Shown here piece after piece: positions 8,311 through 16,139 of a stretch of 52,250 nt of DNA. The position numbers were made by a program, and so were the translations under genes. Source of the stretch: Gammaproteobacteria bacterium (GTDB lineage: Bacteria; Pseudomonadota; Gammaproteobacteria; Pseudomonadales; Azotimanducaceae); the NCBI GenBank assembly GCA_009839505.1, contig VXPO01000131.1, positions 1 to 52,250 on the forward strand. Reading direction: 5' to 3'. Position 1 is the stretch's first letter. Each line of letters starts with the position of its first letter. The notes below the pieces were generated by a model that had not been told where the DNA came from, ran no database searches, and worked only from the letters and a program-made list of their open reading frames with translations.

Positions 8311-8811
8311 GTGAAGTGGACGAGACTCTTACCTTCGGCGACCCCCCGGCTCGACGACCACGTGTCGATCTGGAGCATCAAGGCTCGCGATGCCCGGACG
8401 TTCTTCCGCATCGTCGGTGTACTCTGGCTTGTGGCACTTGCTTTCATCGTCTATAAGACCCCGTATGAGCCGCCCGTGGGATCGAACGCGGCCTGGCGGG
8501 ACCGGGGCGAGTTCGGGCTCGATGTACTAACTGAATTCGCCACCGTGGGCGTCGCGATCGCGATTGTCTCGATGGTGCTGACGCGTGCGGTGAACACCAC
8601 AGGAGGACTGTTGATGACCCTATACGAAACCCTGGCGAACCGGTTCGTTATTCCGGTCATCGAGGCGCACAAGGCGGAAGGCCGGGAAGAGGGCCGGGCG
8701 GAGGCCATGGCGGAATGGCGCGAGTGGTACGAGCGTCGCTTGGCTGCCGAGAGTTCGGGCCGGGAGTTCCGTGAACCTCCACCGGATGTCTCGGCCGGTC
8801 AACACCGGTAG
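8311..8811 (+). CDS. Small two-span membrane protein, function unknown
   Basis: A 166-residue protein with a GTG start preceded by a GGGAGG ribosome binding site at about 8299-8304. Two membrane spans are visible, FFRIVGVLWLVALAFIVY (about 31-48) and FATVGVAIAIVSMVL (about 76-90). A charged, probably helical C-terminus follows (HKAEGREEGRAEAMAEWREW). I recognise no enzymatic motif. It lies 46 bp after the ligase and may be co-transcribed with it. Its end overlaps the converging HNH gene by 13 bp. Confidence 0.6.
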   Translation: MKWTRLLPSATPRLDDHVSIWSIKARDARTFFRIVGVLWLVALAFIVYKTPYEPPVGSNAAWRDRGEFGLDVLTEFATVGVAIAIVSMVLTRAVNTTGGLLMTLYETLANRFVIPVIEAHKAEGREEGRAEAMAEWREWYERRLAAESSGREFREPPPDVSAGQHR

Positions 8812-10427
8812 ATCTCTTGGTGAGCCATGCGGGCCAGGGTGGGTTCTAGCAGTTGCGTTCCCTCGGAAACACCCCGTGAAACGCCCGCGAATTGAGGCCG
8901 CAACGCCGGTTCGATCACCTCGCCGTCCCGGCTGACGAATACGAAGCCATCGTCCTCGGCCGTGATGTGGAAGGCACCGTGATGCAGCAGCCGGTGGTGC
9001 GCGCTGCACAGCAGCACCAGGTTGTCCAGCCGCGTCTCGCCACCGTCGATCCAGTGCTCGACGTGATGCGCTTCGACATGGCGCTGGTGCGGACAGCCAG
9101 GGAACCGGCAGCGGTTGTGGTCGCGCAGCTTCAAGGCCCGTAACAACCGCGCCGGGACGACGCGCCGTCGGCGTTCGTAGTTCAACAGATTCCCCTGCGC
9201 ATCCTGGATGAACTCCGTTAGGTCGGCATCGCAGGCGATCTGGCGGGCGTCCTCTTCGTCGATGCCCCAGTCCGGGTCGACGAAGTAGCGGGCTCCGCCT
9301 ATCGTCGGCTGGCCGGCGAGTTCGTTGCGGCCGATGGTGAGCACCACCTCGTAGCGCTGGCCGGTACGCCGTTCCCGGCAGCTGGGACCGTTCGTGAGGT
9401 AGTGCTCCGCCATGTCCACCAGCGCGTCGGCGTAACGTTGTCTCGTGTTGGAGAGTTCGAACACCAACGAGGCCGGGAGGTCGTCCACCTCGGCGGGTAG
9501 GTCACCGGCCACATCCCCGGTCGCGCAGGCCGTTTCAGCGGAAACATCGCCGGAATCGTCGGCGGTCACCGTGGGTAGGGCCACGGCGTCCTCCTTGTGT
9601 CGGCCATTCGCGGCAGCCGCGATTTCTGCGGAACCGTGTGTCTCGCTGCTTGAGACCGGTTCAGGCACCGTCAGCTCGACGATGGGTTCGGCATCCGCCG
9701 GTTCGCCACTAGCCAAGTCTGCGTCCGCCGCCGCAGCATCGGTATCGCGCTCCCCCGCCAGCAGGGCTTGATAGTACGCCTCCCGTTCGTCGGTCCGGGC
9801 ATCGACGATCTTCTGCAGCGCCTTGATCAGGAGCGCGCCCCGCTCGGCCGGCACCGCCGCGGTGACCACCAGCATGCCGTCCTCGTAGCGCCAACTCAAA
9901 GCCCGCCGCTCCTCGGTGCGGATTTGTTCCCCGTCGTCCCCGTCGACCCTTTCGTAGGTTCTGACCAGGCTTTCGAGCTGCGCCGCGCTGCTCCGCCCGG
10001 AGATCGCCAGCAACATCGCTTCGGTCGTCGGCGTGGCCACCCGGGTGATGGCCCGCACCTTGGAGTAGCTCAGGACCCCGTCGCGGAACGCCGCATCGAT
10101 GCGCGGCAGCCGCGCCAGCGCCCGCCCGATGCGGATGCGCTCCCGGGCGGCGCAGGGTCCGAGTCCGCAACGGTGGTCCAGCCAGTTGCCGAGATTGCAG
10201 TAGCCGCGTTCGTCCCAGCCGCGCCGCCGGTCCATGGCGGCGATGAGCTTGATGAACCGCCAGTCGGCGAGGTTGATATGGGCCGCCATGTCCGTGACAG
10301 CCGAGCGCAGTTCGGCGGGATCGTCGGGGATGAAATCCAGATCCGGGGCTCCTTCAAGGCGGGAATGGGCCGCTTGTTCGGGCGTGAATTCGGGGTACTG
10401 GTGGGGTTCTTCGGCGGGCTGGAACAT
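8799..10427 (-). CDS. DUF222 (13E12-type) HNH endonuclease
   Basis: A 542-residue protein with the DUF222 domain in the first ~200 residues (WRFIKLIAAMDRRRGW, then WLDHRCGLGPCAARERIRIG). A low-complexity Ala/Glu/Val-rich linker follows at about 210-310. The HNH nuclease domain is near the C-terminus: CRFPGC, VEAHHVEHWIDGG, LDNLVLLCSAHHRLLHH. HNH domains of this type cut DNA using one metal ion. The biological role of DUF222-HNH proteins is not settled. In mycobacteria, 13E12 repeat members are DNA-damage inducible. Here a near-consensus LexA box sits 33 bp upstream of the ATG, suggesting the same regulation. It is a single gene, convergent with the membrane protein. Confidence 0.88.
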   Translation of the reverse strand: MFQPAEEPHQYPEFTPEQAAHSRLEGAPDLDFIPDDPAELRSAVTDMAAHINLADWRFIKLIAAMDRRRGWDERGYCNLGNWLDHRCGLGPCAARERIRIGRALARLPRIDAAFRDGVLSYSKVRAITRVATPTTEAMLLAISGRSSAAQLESLVRTYERVDGDDGEQIRTEERRALSWRYEDGMLVVTAAVPAERGALLIKALQKIVDARTDEREAYYQALLAGERDTDAAAADADLASGEPADAEPIVELTVPEPVSSSETHGSAEIAAAANGRHKEDAVALPTVTADDSGDVSAETACATGDVAGDLPAEVDDLPASLVFELSNTRQRYADALVDMAEHYLTNGPSCRERRTGQRYEVVLTIGRNELAGQPTIGGARYFVDPDWGIDEEDARQIACDADLTEFIQDAQGNLLNYERRRRVVPARLLRALKLRDHNRCRFPGCPHQRHVEAHHVEHWIDGGETRLDNLVLLCSAHHRLLHHGAFHITAEDDGFVFVSRDGEVIEPALRPQFAGVSRGVSEGTQLLEPTLARMAHQEIYRC

Positions 10428-10460
10428 GATCTTTACCGTCGGGTCGAGAGGCAGAATCGA

Positions 10461-10480
10461 TACTGTATATAATAGCAGTA
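10461..10480 (-). promoter_or_regulatory. LexA (SOS) box overlapping the HNH gene promoter
   Basis: TACTGTATATAATAGCAGTA fits CTG-N10-CAG with AT-rich centre and flanking TA/TA, very close to the E. coli LexA consensus. On the minus strand it overlaps a candidate -10 (TATTAT) spaced 16 bp from TGACGA, in the right place to drive the DUF222-HNH gene. The plus strand also shows a perfect TATAAT inside the box, but no good -35. Confidence 0.8.
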
Positions 10481-10901
10481 TCTATGCTGTTCGTCATTGT
10501 TTTCATTGAAAATATGTCGCACAGGAATCGGACAATTCGACGGGAGCACCCGAAGATCCTTGAACAGGTCGCTATAGGGTCAGCGGCCCAGTGGATCGCG
10601 GGAGCCGCCCGGGCCAAGGTTCAACCGAGTAGCGTTTTCCACGGCCTGTCCACGGACGCAATCCCCTCAGACAGCAAAGCGTCGGTGGGCAGGCGGTGGA
10701 AAACGCGAATTCAGAGCAATGCGATTGTGGAGTTCACGCGACCTCGGCCACGCGTCGTCTGCTAACAACAGGGCAACATCGCGGCACGTCGTGACTACGT
10801 CGCTGCATCCGTCCGAGGCGACGAAGCCAAAGATGGGTCAGGGCCCCACTGGTCCGTCAGTGAATGATTGTCGGTGCCTCTCGCTGAAGCCCCTCACTAG
10901 A
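10481..10901. other. Non-coding stretch upstream of the SOS box
   Basis: No supported gene. A 93-codon plus-strand frame (10484-10765) starts just past the LexA box but shows no family signature, has no ribosome binding site, and includes a stretch typical of random high-GC sequence. The region also holds the 3-prime flank of the carboxyltransferase gene. I see no terminator with a U-run. Confidence 0.5.
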
Positions 10902-12455
10902 TCAAGGCCGATAGCTAGGCCCGCTCCCCGGCCCCAACTGCGTCTTCACCACCTTCCAGGCGTCTTCAACAAAGTCCGCCAACAGCGGCCGCGTATCCCG
11001 CGGATCGATGATCTCCTCGATGCCGAACGCGTGGGCGTTGCGAAACGGCGACGAGATCGCCTGTAAGCGGGCTTCGATCTCCTGACGACGCGCCTCCGGG
11101 TCCGGCGCGTTCTCGATGTCCCGTTTGTAGGCGATGGCGGTGCCACCCTCTATGTGCATCGAGCCGCCGTGCGTCGACGGCCAGCAATAGCGCCGGTAGA
11201 GACCATCGCCACCGCGCTGGTGCAGACCGCCGGCCACTCCGTATAGCTGGCGCAGCACGAAACAGATGTAGGGCGTCTTGCTCTGGGTGAGCGTGGTCAC
11301 CACCCGCGCGCCGGCGCGAACGATGCCGAGTTCCTCCTGCGCCCGGCCCACGGAAAAGCCGGGTTCGTCCGCGAAATACACCAGCGGCAGGTGGAAGGTG
11401 TCGCAGAGCTCGATCAGGCGGATGGTCTTCTCGCCGGTGGCGATGTCCATGGAACCGCCGTTGTACTTCGGATGGTTGGCCATGACACCGACGGGGTGAC
11501 CGTTTACGCGGGCGAGACCCGTGACGCGCGCACGACCGTAGTAGGGACCGATCTCGAAGAAGCTGTCCTTGTCGAGCACCGCGTCCAGGATCAACCGGGG
11601 ATCGTAGATGCGGCGCCGGTTGCGCGGCACCGCCGAGACCAGCGACTCCTCTCGACGTTGGGGATCGTCCTCGGATTCGATGACCGGGGGTGCCTCCCAG
11701 ACGTTTGCCGGCAGGTACGAGAGGAACCGCCGGATCTGGGCGATGGCGTCGGCCTCGTCTTCCGCGAGATTCATGACCACACCGTTCTTGACCTGGATGC
11801 GCTCGTCGCCGAGATCCTCCTTGGTTATGACCTGCCCGGTGGCCTGCTCGACGACCTTGGGCCCGGCGACGAACACCTGGCTGGTGTTGCGCACCATCAC
11901 GTTGAAGTGGCAGAGGCACGCCTGCACAGCCGGCAATCCGGCCACGGAACCGAGCACGGCGGAAACGACCGGCACGAACTGCAGCAGCGACGCCGAGTGA
12001 TTCGTGCCGGCATTGCCCGGCAGGTAGGTGCGGCCCATCTTCTCGAAGGTCTTGACGCTACCGCCGGTGGCGTCGAGCAGGCGCACGTAGGGGATTCGCG
12101 CCTGTAGCGCGAACTGCTCCGCGAAGCCGCCCTTGTTGCCTACGGCGGCATCGGCGGCACCGCCTCGGATCGTGAAATCGCCGCCGGAGACCGCGACCTT
12201 GCGGCCGTCGATCAGCACCGTTCCGGCAACGGAGTTCGCAGGCTTCAGCCCGACGACGGAGTCGTCCTGCCACTGCGCCGTGCCCGCGATCGCGCCCACC
12301 TCGTGGAAGGTGCCGGGATCTTCGAGCAGCGCGATCCGCTCGCGGACCGTCAGCCGACCGCGGGAGTGATGGAAGGCGACGCTGTCCGCGCCGCCCATAT
12401 CCTTCGCGAAGTCGACCTGCTCGCGGAGTTCGTCGACCTCCTTCTGCCAGCTCAT
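10902..12455 (-). CDS. Acyl-CoA carboxyltransferase (carboxylase beta subunit)
   Basis: A 517-residue protein of the carboxyltransferase family that includes propionyl-CoA and methylcrotonyl-CoA carboxylase beta subunits, whose usual length is 510-540. The first crotonase-fold half runs from RGRLTVRERIALLEDPGTFHE through GGDFTIRGGAADAAVGNKGG. The second has the oxyanion stretch YGRARVTGLARVNGHPVGVM, then GEKTIRLIELCDTFHLPLVY, and GVAGGLHQRGG where the subfamily usually has an AYGGAY-like motif. Such subunits transfer CO2 from carboxybiotin to an acyl-CoA. No biotin carboxylase or biotin carrier is encoded nearby. The partner must lie elsewhere, or the protein has another role. It follows the nitronate monooxygenase gene by 19 bp in one operon. 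Confidence 0.88.
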   Translation of the reverse strand: MSWQKEVDELREQVDFAKDMGGADSVAFHHSRGRLTVRERIALLEDPGTFHEVGAIAGTAQWQDDSVVGLKPANSVAGTVLIDGRKVAVSGGDFTIRGGAADAAVGNKGGFAEQFALQARIPYVRLLDATGGSVKTFEKMGRTYLPGNAGTNHSASLLQFVPVVSAVLGSVAGLPAVQACLCHFNVMVRNTSQVFVAGPKVVEQATGQVITKEDLGDERIQVKNGVVMNLAEDEADAIAQIRRFLSYLPANVWEAPPVIESEDDPQRREESLVSAVPRNRRRIYDPRLILDAVLDKDSFFEIGPYYGRARVTGLARVNGHPVGVMANHPKYNGGSMDIATGEKTIRLIELCDTFHLPLVYFADEPGFSVGRAQEELGIVRAGARVVTTLTQSKTPYICFVLRQLYGVAGGLHQRGGDGLYRRYCWPSTHGGSMHIEGGTAIAYKRDIENAPDPEARRQEIEARLQAISSPFRNAHAFGIEEIIDPRDTRPLLADFVEDAWKVVKTQLGPGSGPSYRP

Positions 12456-12474
12456 CCGGCTGGTCCTTGGCGTG

Positions 12475-13620
12475 TTACGCCGCGTCGTCCTCGGTGAAGC
12501 CGCTTAGGCGCTCGGAGGCTTCGAGGAAGTCCTCCATGAAGTCGTAGACCACCTGACGGGCAGTCTGCACCTGGTTCATGAGTCCCACGGCCTGGCCGAC
12601 GAAGTACGTCGTCAACTGCTTGGCGCCGGGGTGACCTGTCTCCGCGAGGCGGGCGATCTTGCCGAGGGCGGGCTCGCTGATGAGTGCCTGCAGCGGCATC
12701 GGCAGCGGGTCGGGCGCCTCCTCCGCGTGCCAGGCGTCGGTCCACGGCGAACGCAGTTGGCGCGTGTACTTGCCCGTGCGGCTGCGCGAACGCACGGTCT
12801 GCCGGGAACTGGCGGCAAGGAACTTCTCCTTCACCGCGGGCGCGGTCTCCGCTTCGGCGGTCGTCAGCCAGACCGATCCGGTCCAAGCCCCGTGGGCGCC
12901 CATGGCCATGACGGCGGCCATTTGGCGACCGGTGGCGATGCCGCCCGCGGCGAGGATGGGAATCTCTCCGTAGGGGGCGGTCGATTCGATCACCTCGGGG
13001 ATCAACACCAGTGTCGAGACCTCCCCGCAGTGACCACCTGCCTCGGTGCCGGAGACGACCAGGATGTCGACACCCGCCTCGGCGTGCTTGATGGCGTGTT
13101 CACGGGCGCCGCACAGCGCGGCAACCGGAACGCCTTCGCGCTTGCCTCTCTCGAGCATGAACGGCGGTGGCACACCGAGTGCGTTGGCCACCAGCTTGAT
13201 GGGATGCGAGAAGGCGGCGTCGAGGACGATGGACGCGCCCTTTTCGCGCATGTTGTCGCCGACCCCGGCGCGCGGCTGTTCCACGTACAGGTCGTCCGTA
13301 GGAATGTCGTACTGAGCGAGCAGGTTGCGCACGTACTCCTTGTGCTCCGGCGGAATGCGCGCGCGGATCTCCTCGGCCGCCAGCGCCTCCTCCTTGCTGT
13401 CTAGGCTCGTCGGCACGAGCAGGTCGATGCCGTAGGGCTTGCCGTTGACCTGGTCGTCGATCCAGGACAGTTCGATGTCCAGCGTCTCCGGCGAGTGGCC
13501 GACGGCGCCGAGCACGCCGAATCCGCCGGCGTTGGAGACCGCCGCGACCACGTCGCGGCAGTGGCTGAAGGCGACCAGTGGGAACTCGCAGCCCAGCATG
13601 TCGCAGATGGGTGACTTCAC
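12475..13620 (-). CDS. Nitronate monooxygenase family flavoprotein
   Basis: A 381-residue FMN-dependent TIM-barrel protein. I start it at GTG 13620 (VKSPICDMLGCEFPLV) because a strong G-rich ribosome binding site lies just upstream and the family begins exactly here. The in-frame extension beyond covers the divergent promoter and next gene. FMN-binding features are SNAGGFGVLGA near residue 30, VVSGTEAGGHCGEVSTLVLI (phosphate loop) and ILAAGGIATGRQMAAVMAMG. The family oxidises alkyl nitronates such as propionate-3-nitronate. Many homologues, however, have unproven substrates. It is operonic with the carboxyltransferase and divergent from the DsbA-like pair, 114 bp apart. Confidence 0.88.
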   Translation of the reverse strand: MKSPICDMLGCEFPLVAFSHCRDVVAAVSNAGGFGVLGAVGHSPETLDIELSWIDDQVNGKPYGIDLLVPTSLDSKEEALAAEEIRARIPPEHKEYVRNLLAQYDIPTDDLYVEQPRAGVGDNMREKGASIVLDAAFSHPIKLVANALGVPPPFMLERGKREGVPVAALCGAREHAIKHAEAGVDILVVSGTEAGGHCGEVSTLVLIPEVIESTAPYGEIPILAAGGIATGRQMAAVMAMGAHGAWTGSVWLTTAEAETAPAVKEKFLAASSRQTVRSRSRTGKYTRQLRSPWTDAWHAEEAPDPLPMPLQALISEPALGKIARLAETGHPGAKQLTTYFVGQAVGLMNQVQTARQVVYDFMEDFLEASERLSGFTEDDAA

Positions 13621-13734
13621 GTTTCTTCCCCCCCAGGGAACTCGTTGGTTGCAGCTATTATGCTTGAAGCCGGTCGAACTTCGACATTCCGCTGAACCGC
13701 AACCGCTGCAGACGAAGAAGGACACGCCCACGAC

Positions 13735-14418
13735 ATGCACCCGCTGCGATCCGCTGCTCCCCTCATCGTCTACATGGACTTCAAGAGTCCCTACGCCTAC
13801 CTCGCCAAGGATCCGACCTGGCAACTCGAAGCGGACTTCGGGATTGCCATCGACTGGCGGCCGCTGACGCTCAACATCCCGAGCTTCCTCGGTTCCGCCA
13901 AGGTGAACGACGCCGGCAAGGTGGTGGAGGAGAACCGTACCCCGCGCCAATGGCAGGGCGTTCGCTACGCCTACCAGGATGCCAAGCGTTACGCGCGGCT
14001 TAAGGACATCCTGATCTATGGCCCGAAGAAGATCTGGGACTCGTCGCTTGCCTCCATCGGCATGCTGTGGACGCGGCAGGCGGATCGCGCCGTCCTCAGA
14101 AGCTACATGGATATCGTCTACGAACGTTTCTGGCGTCGCGATCTGGACATCGAGGATCCGGACGTGGTGGCCGGCGTGGTTGCCGAGGCGGGCGGCGACG
14201 CATCCGGCTTTCGCGAATACCTCGCGGATGCGGGCCGACGGGAGCACGACGAACTGCAGTCCGTACTGCACCCCGCGGGCCTGTTCGGCGTACCGAGCTA
14301 CGTGATCGACGGCGAGGTCTTCTTCGGGCGGGAGCACCTTCCCGCCGTGCGCTGGATGCTCGGCGGCCGGCAAGGCCCGCCGCCCGACATCGCCTACGAC
14401 CGGTTCGAGTCGCCGTGA
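13735..14418 (+). CDS. DsbA-fold isomerase (2-hydroxychromene-2-carboxylate isomerase-like), copy 1
   Basis: A 227-residue protein of the DsbA/GST-kappa family. The N-terminal strand-loop YMDFKSPYAYLA (residues 13-24) carries the Ser-Pro-Tyr that in HCCA isomerases places the glutathione-activating serine (Ser18). The cis-proline region GVPSYVIDGEVFFGREHLP near residue 185 matches the family ending. Relatives isomerise aromatic-degradation intermediates with glutathione, but many homologues are of unknown substrate. Its stop overlaps the GTG of a second family member (GTGA), so the two are translationally coupled and possibly form a heterodimer. Confidence 0.85.
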   Translation: MHPLRSAAPLIVYMDFKSPYAYLAKDPTWQLEADFGIAIDWRPLTLNIPSFLGSAKVNDAGKVVEENRTPRQWQGVRYAYQDAKRYARLKDILIYGPKKIWDSSLASIGMLWTRQADRAVLRSYMDIVYERFWRRDLDIEDPDVVAGVVAEAGGDASGFREYLADAGRREHDELQSVLHPAGLFGVPSYVIDGEVFFGREHLPAVRWMLGGRQGPPPDIAYDRFESP

Positions 14419-15008
14419 TCGGCTTCGCTTTCGACTACGCCAACGCGGCCTCCCTACTGGCGTTGGAACCGACCTGCGCGCTGGCCGACGATCTGGGTGT
14501 CGACATCGAGTGGTTGCCGTTGCCGACGGCTGCGCGCGATGCGCCGCTTCCGGATCGGGACAACGAGACCGTTGGCCAACGCCACACGCGCGTGCGCGCC
14601 GAGTACTTCGCCAACGACACCGCCCGCTACGCCCGTTGGCAGGGCATCGACGTGAACCGCGATGCCGACGGCGTCGACTCGACCGTGGCCTGTGCGGGCG
14701 GGCTGTGGGCCAACCGTCACGGCGTCGCGCGGGAATACAACCGACACGTCATGCGCGAGTTCTGGGCTGGACGCCTGGACATAGAGGACGGCGATGCGAT
14801 CGCGAGCGTGCTCCGGGGCTCGGGCGCGCCGGGATTCGAAGGCTTCGACTTCGCGGCGGAACTGGCGGCGCACCGGGATTCGGTACGCGGGCGGGGCGTG
14901 TTCATGCTGCCGACGTTCCTCGTCGGAGACGAGATCTTCGTCGGGCGACAGCATCTGCCGATGATCCGTTGGCTGTTGACGGATCGCGAAGGACCCGGAC
15001 CGCTCTGA
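14415..15008 (+). CDS. DsbA-fold isomerase-like protein, copy 2, degenerate active site
   Basis: A 197-residue paralogue starting at a GTG that overlaps the stop of copy 1. The fold is retained: FAFDYANAASLLAL at the start, a central helical insert with REFWAGRLDIEDGD mirroring ERFWRRDLDIEDPD of copy 1, and FMLPTFLVGDEIFVGRQHLP with the cis-Pro. At the position of Ser-Pro-Tyr it has Asn-Ala-Ala (residues 10-12). The glutathione-activating serine is therefore absent, and isomerase activity by the known mechanism is unlikely. It may be a structural partner of copy 1. It converges with the NIPSNAP gene 47 bp away. Confidence 0.82.
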   Translation: MIGFAFDYANAASLLALEPTCALADDLGVDIEWLPLPTAARDAPLPDRDNETVGQRHTRVRAEYFANDTARYARWQGIDVNRDADGVDSTVACAGGLWANRHGVAREYNRHVMREFWAGRLDIEDGDAIASVLRGSGAPGFEGFDFAAELAAHRDSVRGRGVFMLPTFLVGDEIFVGRQHLPMIRWLLTDREGPGPL

Positions 15009-15055
15009 CGTCCGGAGCGACACCGTCTCGGTTAAGCGCGCTTGCCCGTTCGGCG

Positions 15056-15391
15056 TCAAAGCGCCTCGGCGAACTTGGCCTCCGTGCGGTGGTAGTTCTC
15101 CTGGCCCGGATTCTCGGCCATGATCTCGCGCCATTCGGCCGACCCGAACACTTGCGGCATCACGCGCTGCCGGGTTTCCACGTCATCCCAGCGGATGATC
15201 CAGGTGACGGTGGCGGAACCCAACTCGTCGAGAGGCATGCCACCGACCTGCGGTGGCTCGTCGATGTTCACCCAGAAGCCGACCACGTCGAGGTGGGCGC
15301 GGATGTAGGGCAGGGCCTTGCCGATGGCCCACTCCCGGTACTGCTCGATGACGCTGGGTTCGTAGTGGTAGTTGCGGATCTCGTAGATCAT
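15056..15391 (-). CDS. NIPSNAP-family protein
   Basis: A 111-residue single-domain protein starting at MIYEIRNYHYEPSVIEQYREW. The longer in-frame frame upstream is a shadow of the crotonase. The opening YEIRNY..., the central GFWVNIDEP and the WIIRWDDVETRQ segment are typical of the NIPSNAP fold, a dimeric alpha/beta barrel. The biochemical role of bacterial members is unclear, but they are often found in degradation clusters. It follows the crotonase pair by 25 bp and is the last gene of that minus-strand unit. Confidence 0.82.
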   Translation of the reverse strand: MIYEIRNYHYEPSVIEQYREWAIGKALPYIRAHLDVVGFWVNIDEPPQVGGMPLDELGSATVTWIIRWDDVETRQRVMPQVFGSAEWREIMAENPGQENYHRTEAKFAEAL

Positions 15392-15416
15392 CTTCGTTCC
15401 CGTTGGTGTGCCGATC

Positions 15417-16139
15417 TCAAGGCGTGAATGCCATCGCCTGCTCGAAGCCGAGATCGACCGACGCCAGAATCCGCGCTTTCGTGTCCGCGTAGGCAGTCGG
15501 GTCCAGAGCCGCCAACTCCTCGAGGAACGCTCGCGCCTCGACGCGCAGGTCCGCACCGGCCGGGTACACGCGGTGCACGAGGCCGAACCCATGGGCGGTG
15601 CGCCCGTCCATCGTCTCACCCAGGTAGGCGATGGGGGTGACACTCGCTTGGTTGGTGAGACGCGGAAGCTTGTAGGACCAGCCCTCGGCGGCCCACAGCG
15701 CGCGGTGGATGCGCGGGTCGCCGTAGTTGACGTCCGCAGTGGCGACGCGGAAGTCGCACGACAGGCTGTAGTCGTAGCCCGATCCCAAGGCGTGGCCGTG
15801 CAGCAGGACCACGGTGGGTTTGGGACAGGCACGCAGCGTGGCGGCGGTCTCGAGCAGGAAAGCGGGACCGGTGCCGAGGTCGAGATCCACCCGCCGGCCG
15901 ACGAGGGGATCTTCGCCCTCAGGGGCGCCGGCGGTGAGGTCATCGCCGGCGCAGAAGGCGCGGCCGTTCCCGGAGAGTGCCAGGACGCGCACCGATTCCG
16001 TTTCAGTGGACGCCTCGACGGCGGCCTTGATGCGCACGTGCTGGTCGAGGTCCAGCGCGTTCAGCTTGTCCGGCCGGTTGAGGACGAGGTGGCGGACCGG
16101 GCCATCGTCCTCGACGACAAACGCCGAAGCGTCGCTCAT
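15417..16139 (-). CDS. Crotonase-fold protein A, both catalytic glutamates replaced
   Basis: A 240-residue enoyl-CoA hydratase/isomerase-family protein starting at MSDASAFVVEDDG. NRPDKLNALD and the oxyanion-hole stretch GNGRAFCAGDDL (about 57-68) are well preserved, so CoA-ester binding is likely. At the two hydratase glutamates it differs. ALGSGYDYSLSCD has Asp123 where GGGxE has Glu, and YGDPRIHRALWA has Arg143 where the PE motif has Glu. Water addition as in crotonase is therefore doubtful. Decarboxylation, isomerisation or thioester hydrolysis, all known in this superfamily, are alternatives. Its start overlaps the stop of a similar gene by 4 bp. Confidence 0.87.
   Translation of the reverse strand: MSDASAFVVEDDGPVRHLVLNRPDKLNALDLDQHVRIKAAVEASTETESVRVLALSGNGRAFCAGDDLTAGAPEGEDPLVGRRVDLDLGTGPAFLLETAATLRACPKPTVVLLHGHALGSGYDYSLSCDFRVATADVNYGDPRIHRALWAAEGWSYKLPRLTNQASVTPIAYLGETMDGRTAHGFGLVHRVYPAGADLRVEARAFLEELAALDPTAYADTKARILASVDLGFEQAMAFTP

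Noticed and set aside
10484-10765. Small SOS-regulated gene on the plus strand
   Set aside because: A TATAAT lies in the LexA box, but there is no -35, no ribosome binding site and no recognisable protein.
13621-14373. N-terminal extension of the nitronate monooxygenase
   Set aside because: It would cover the divergent promoter and the antisense of the DsbA-like gene. The GTG at 13620 has a strong ribosome binding site.
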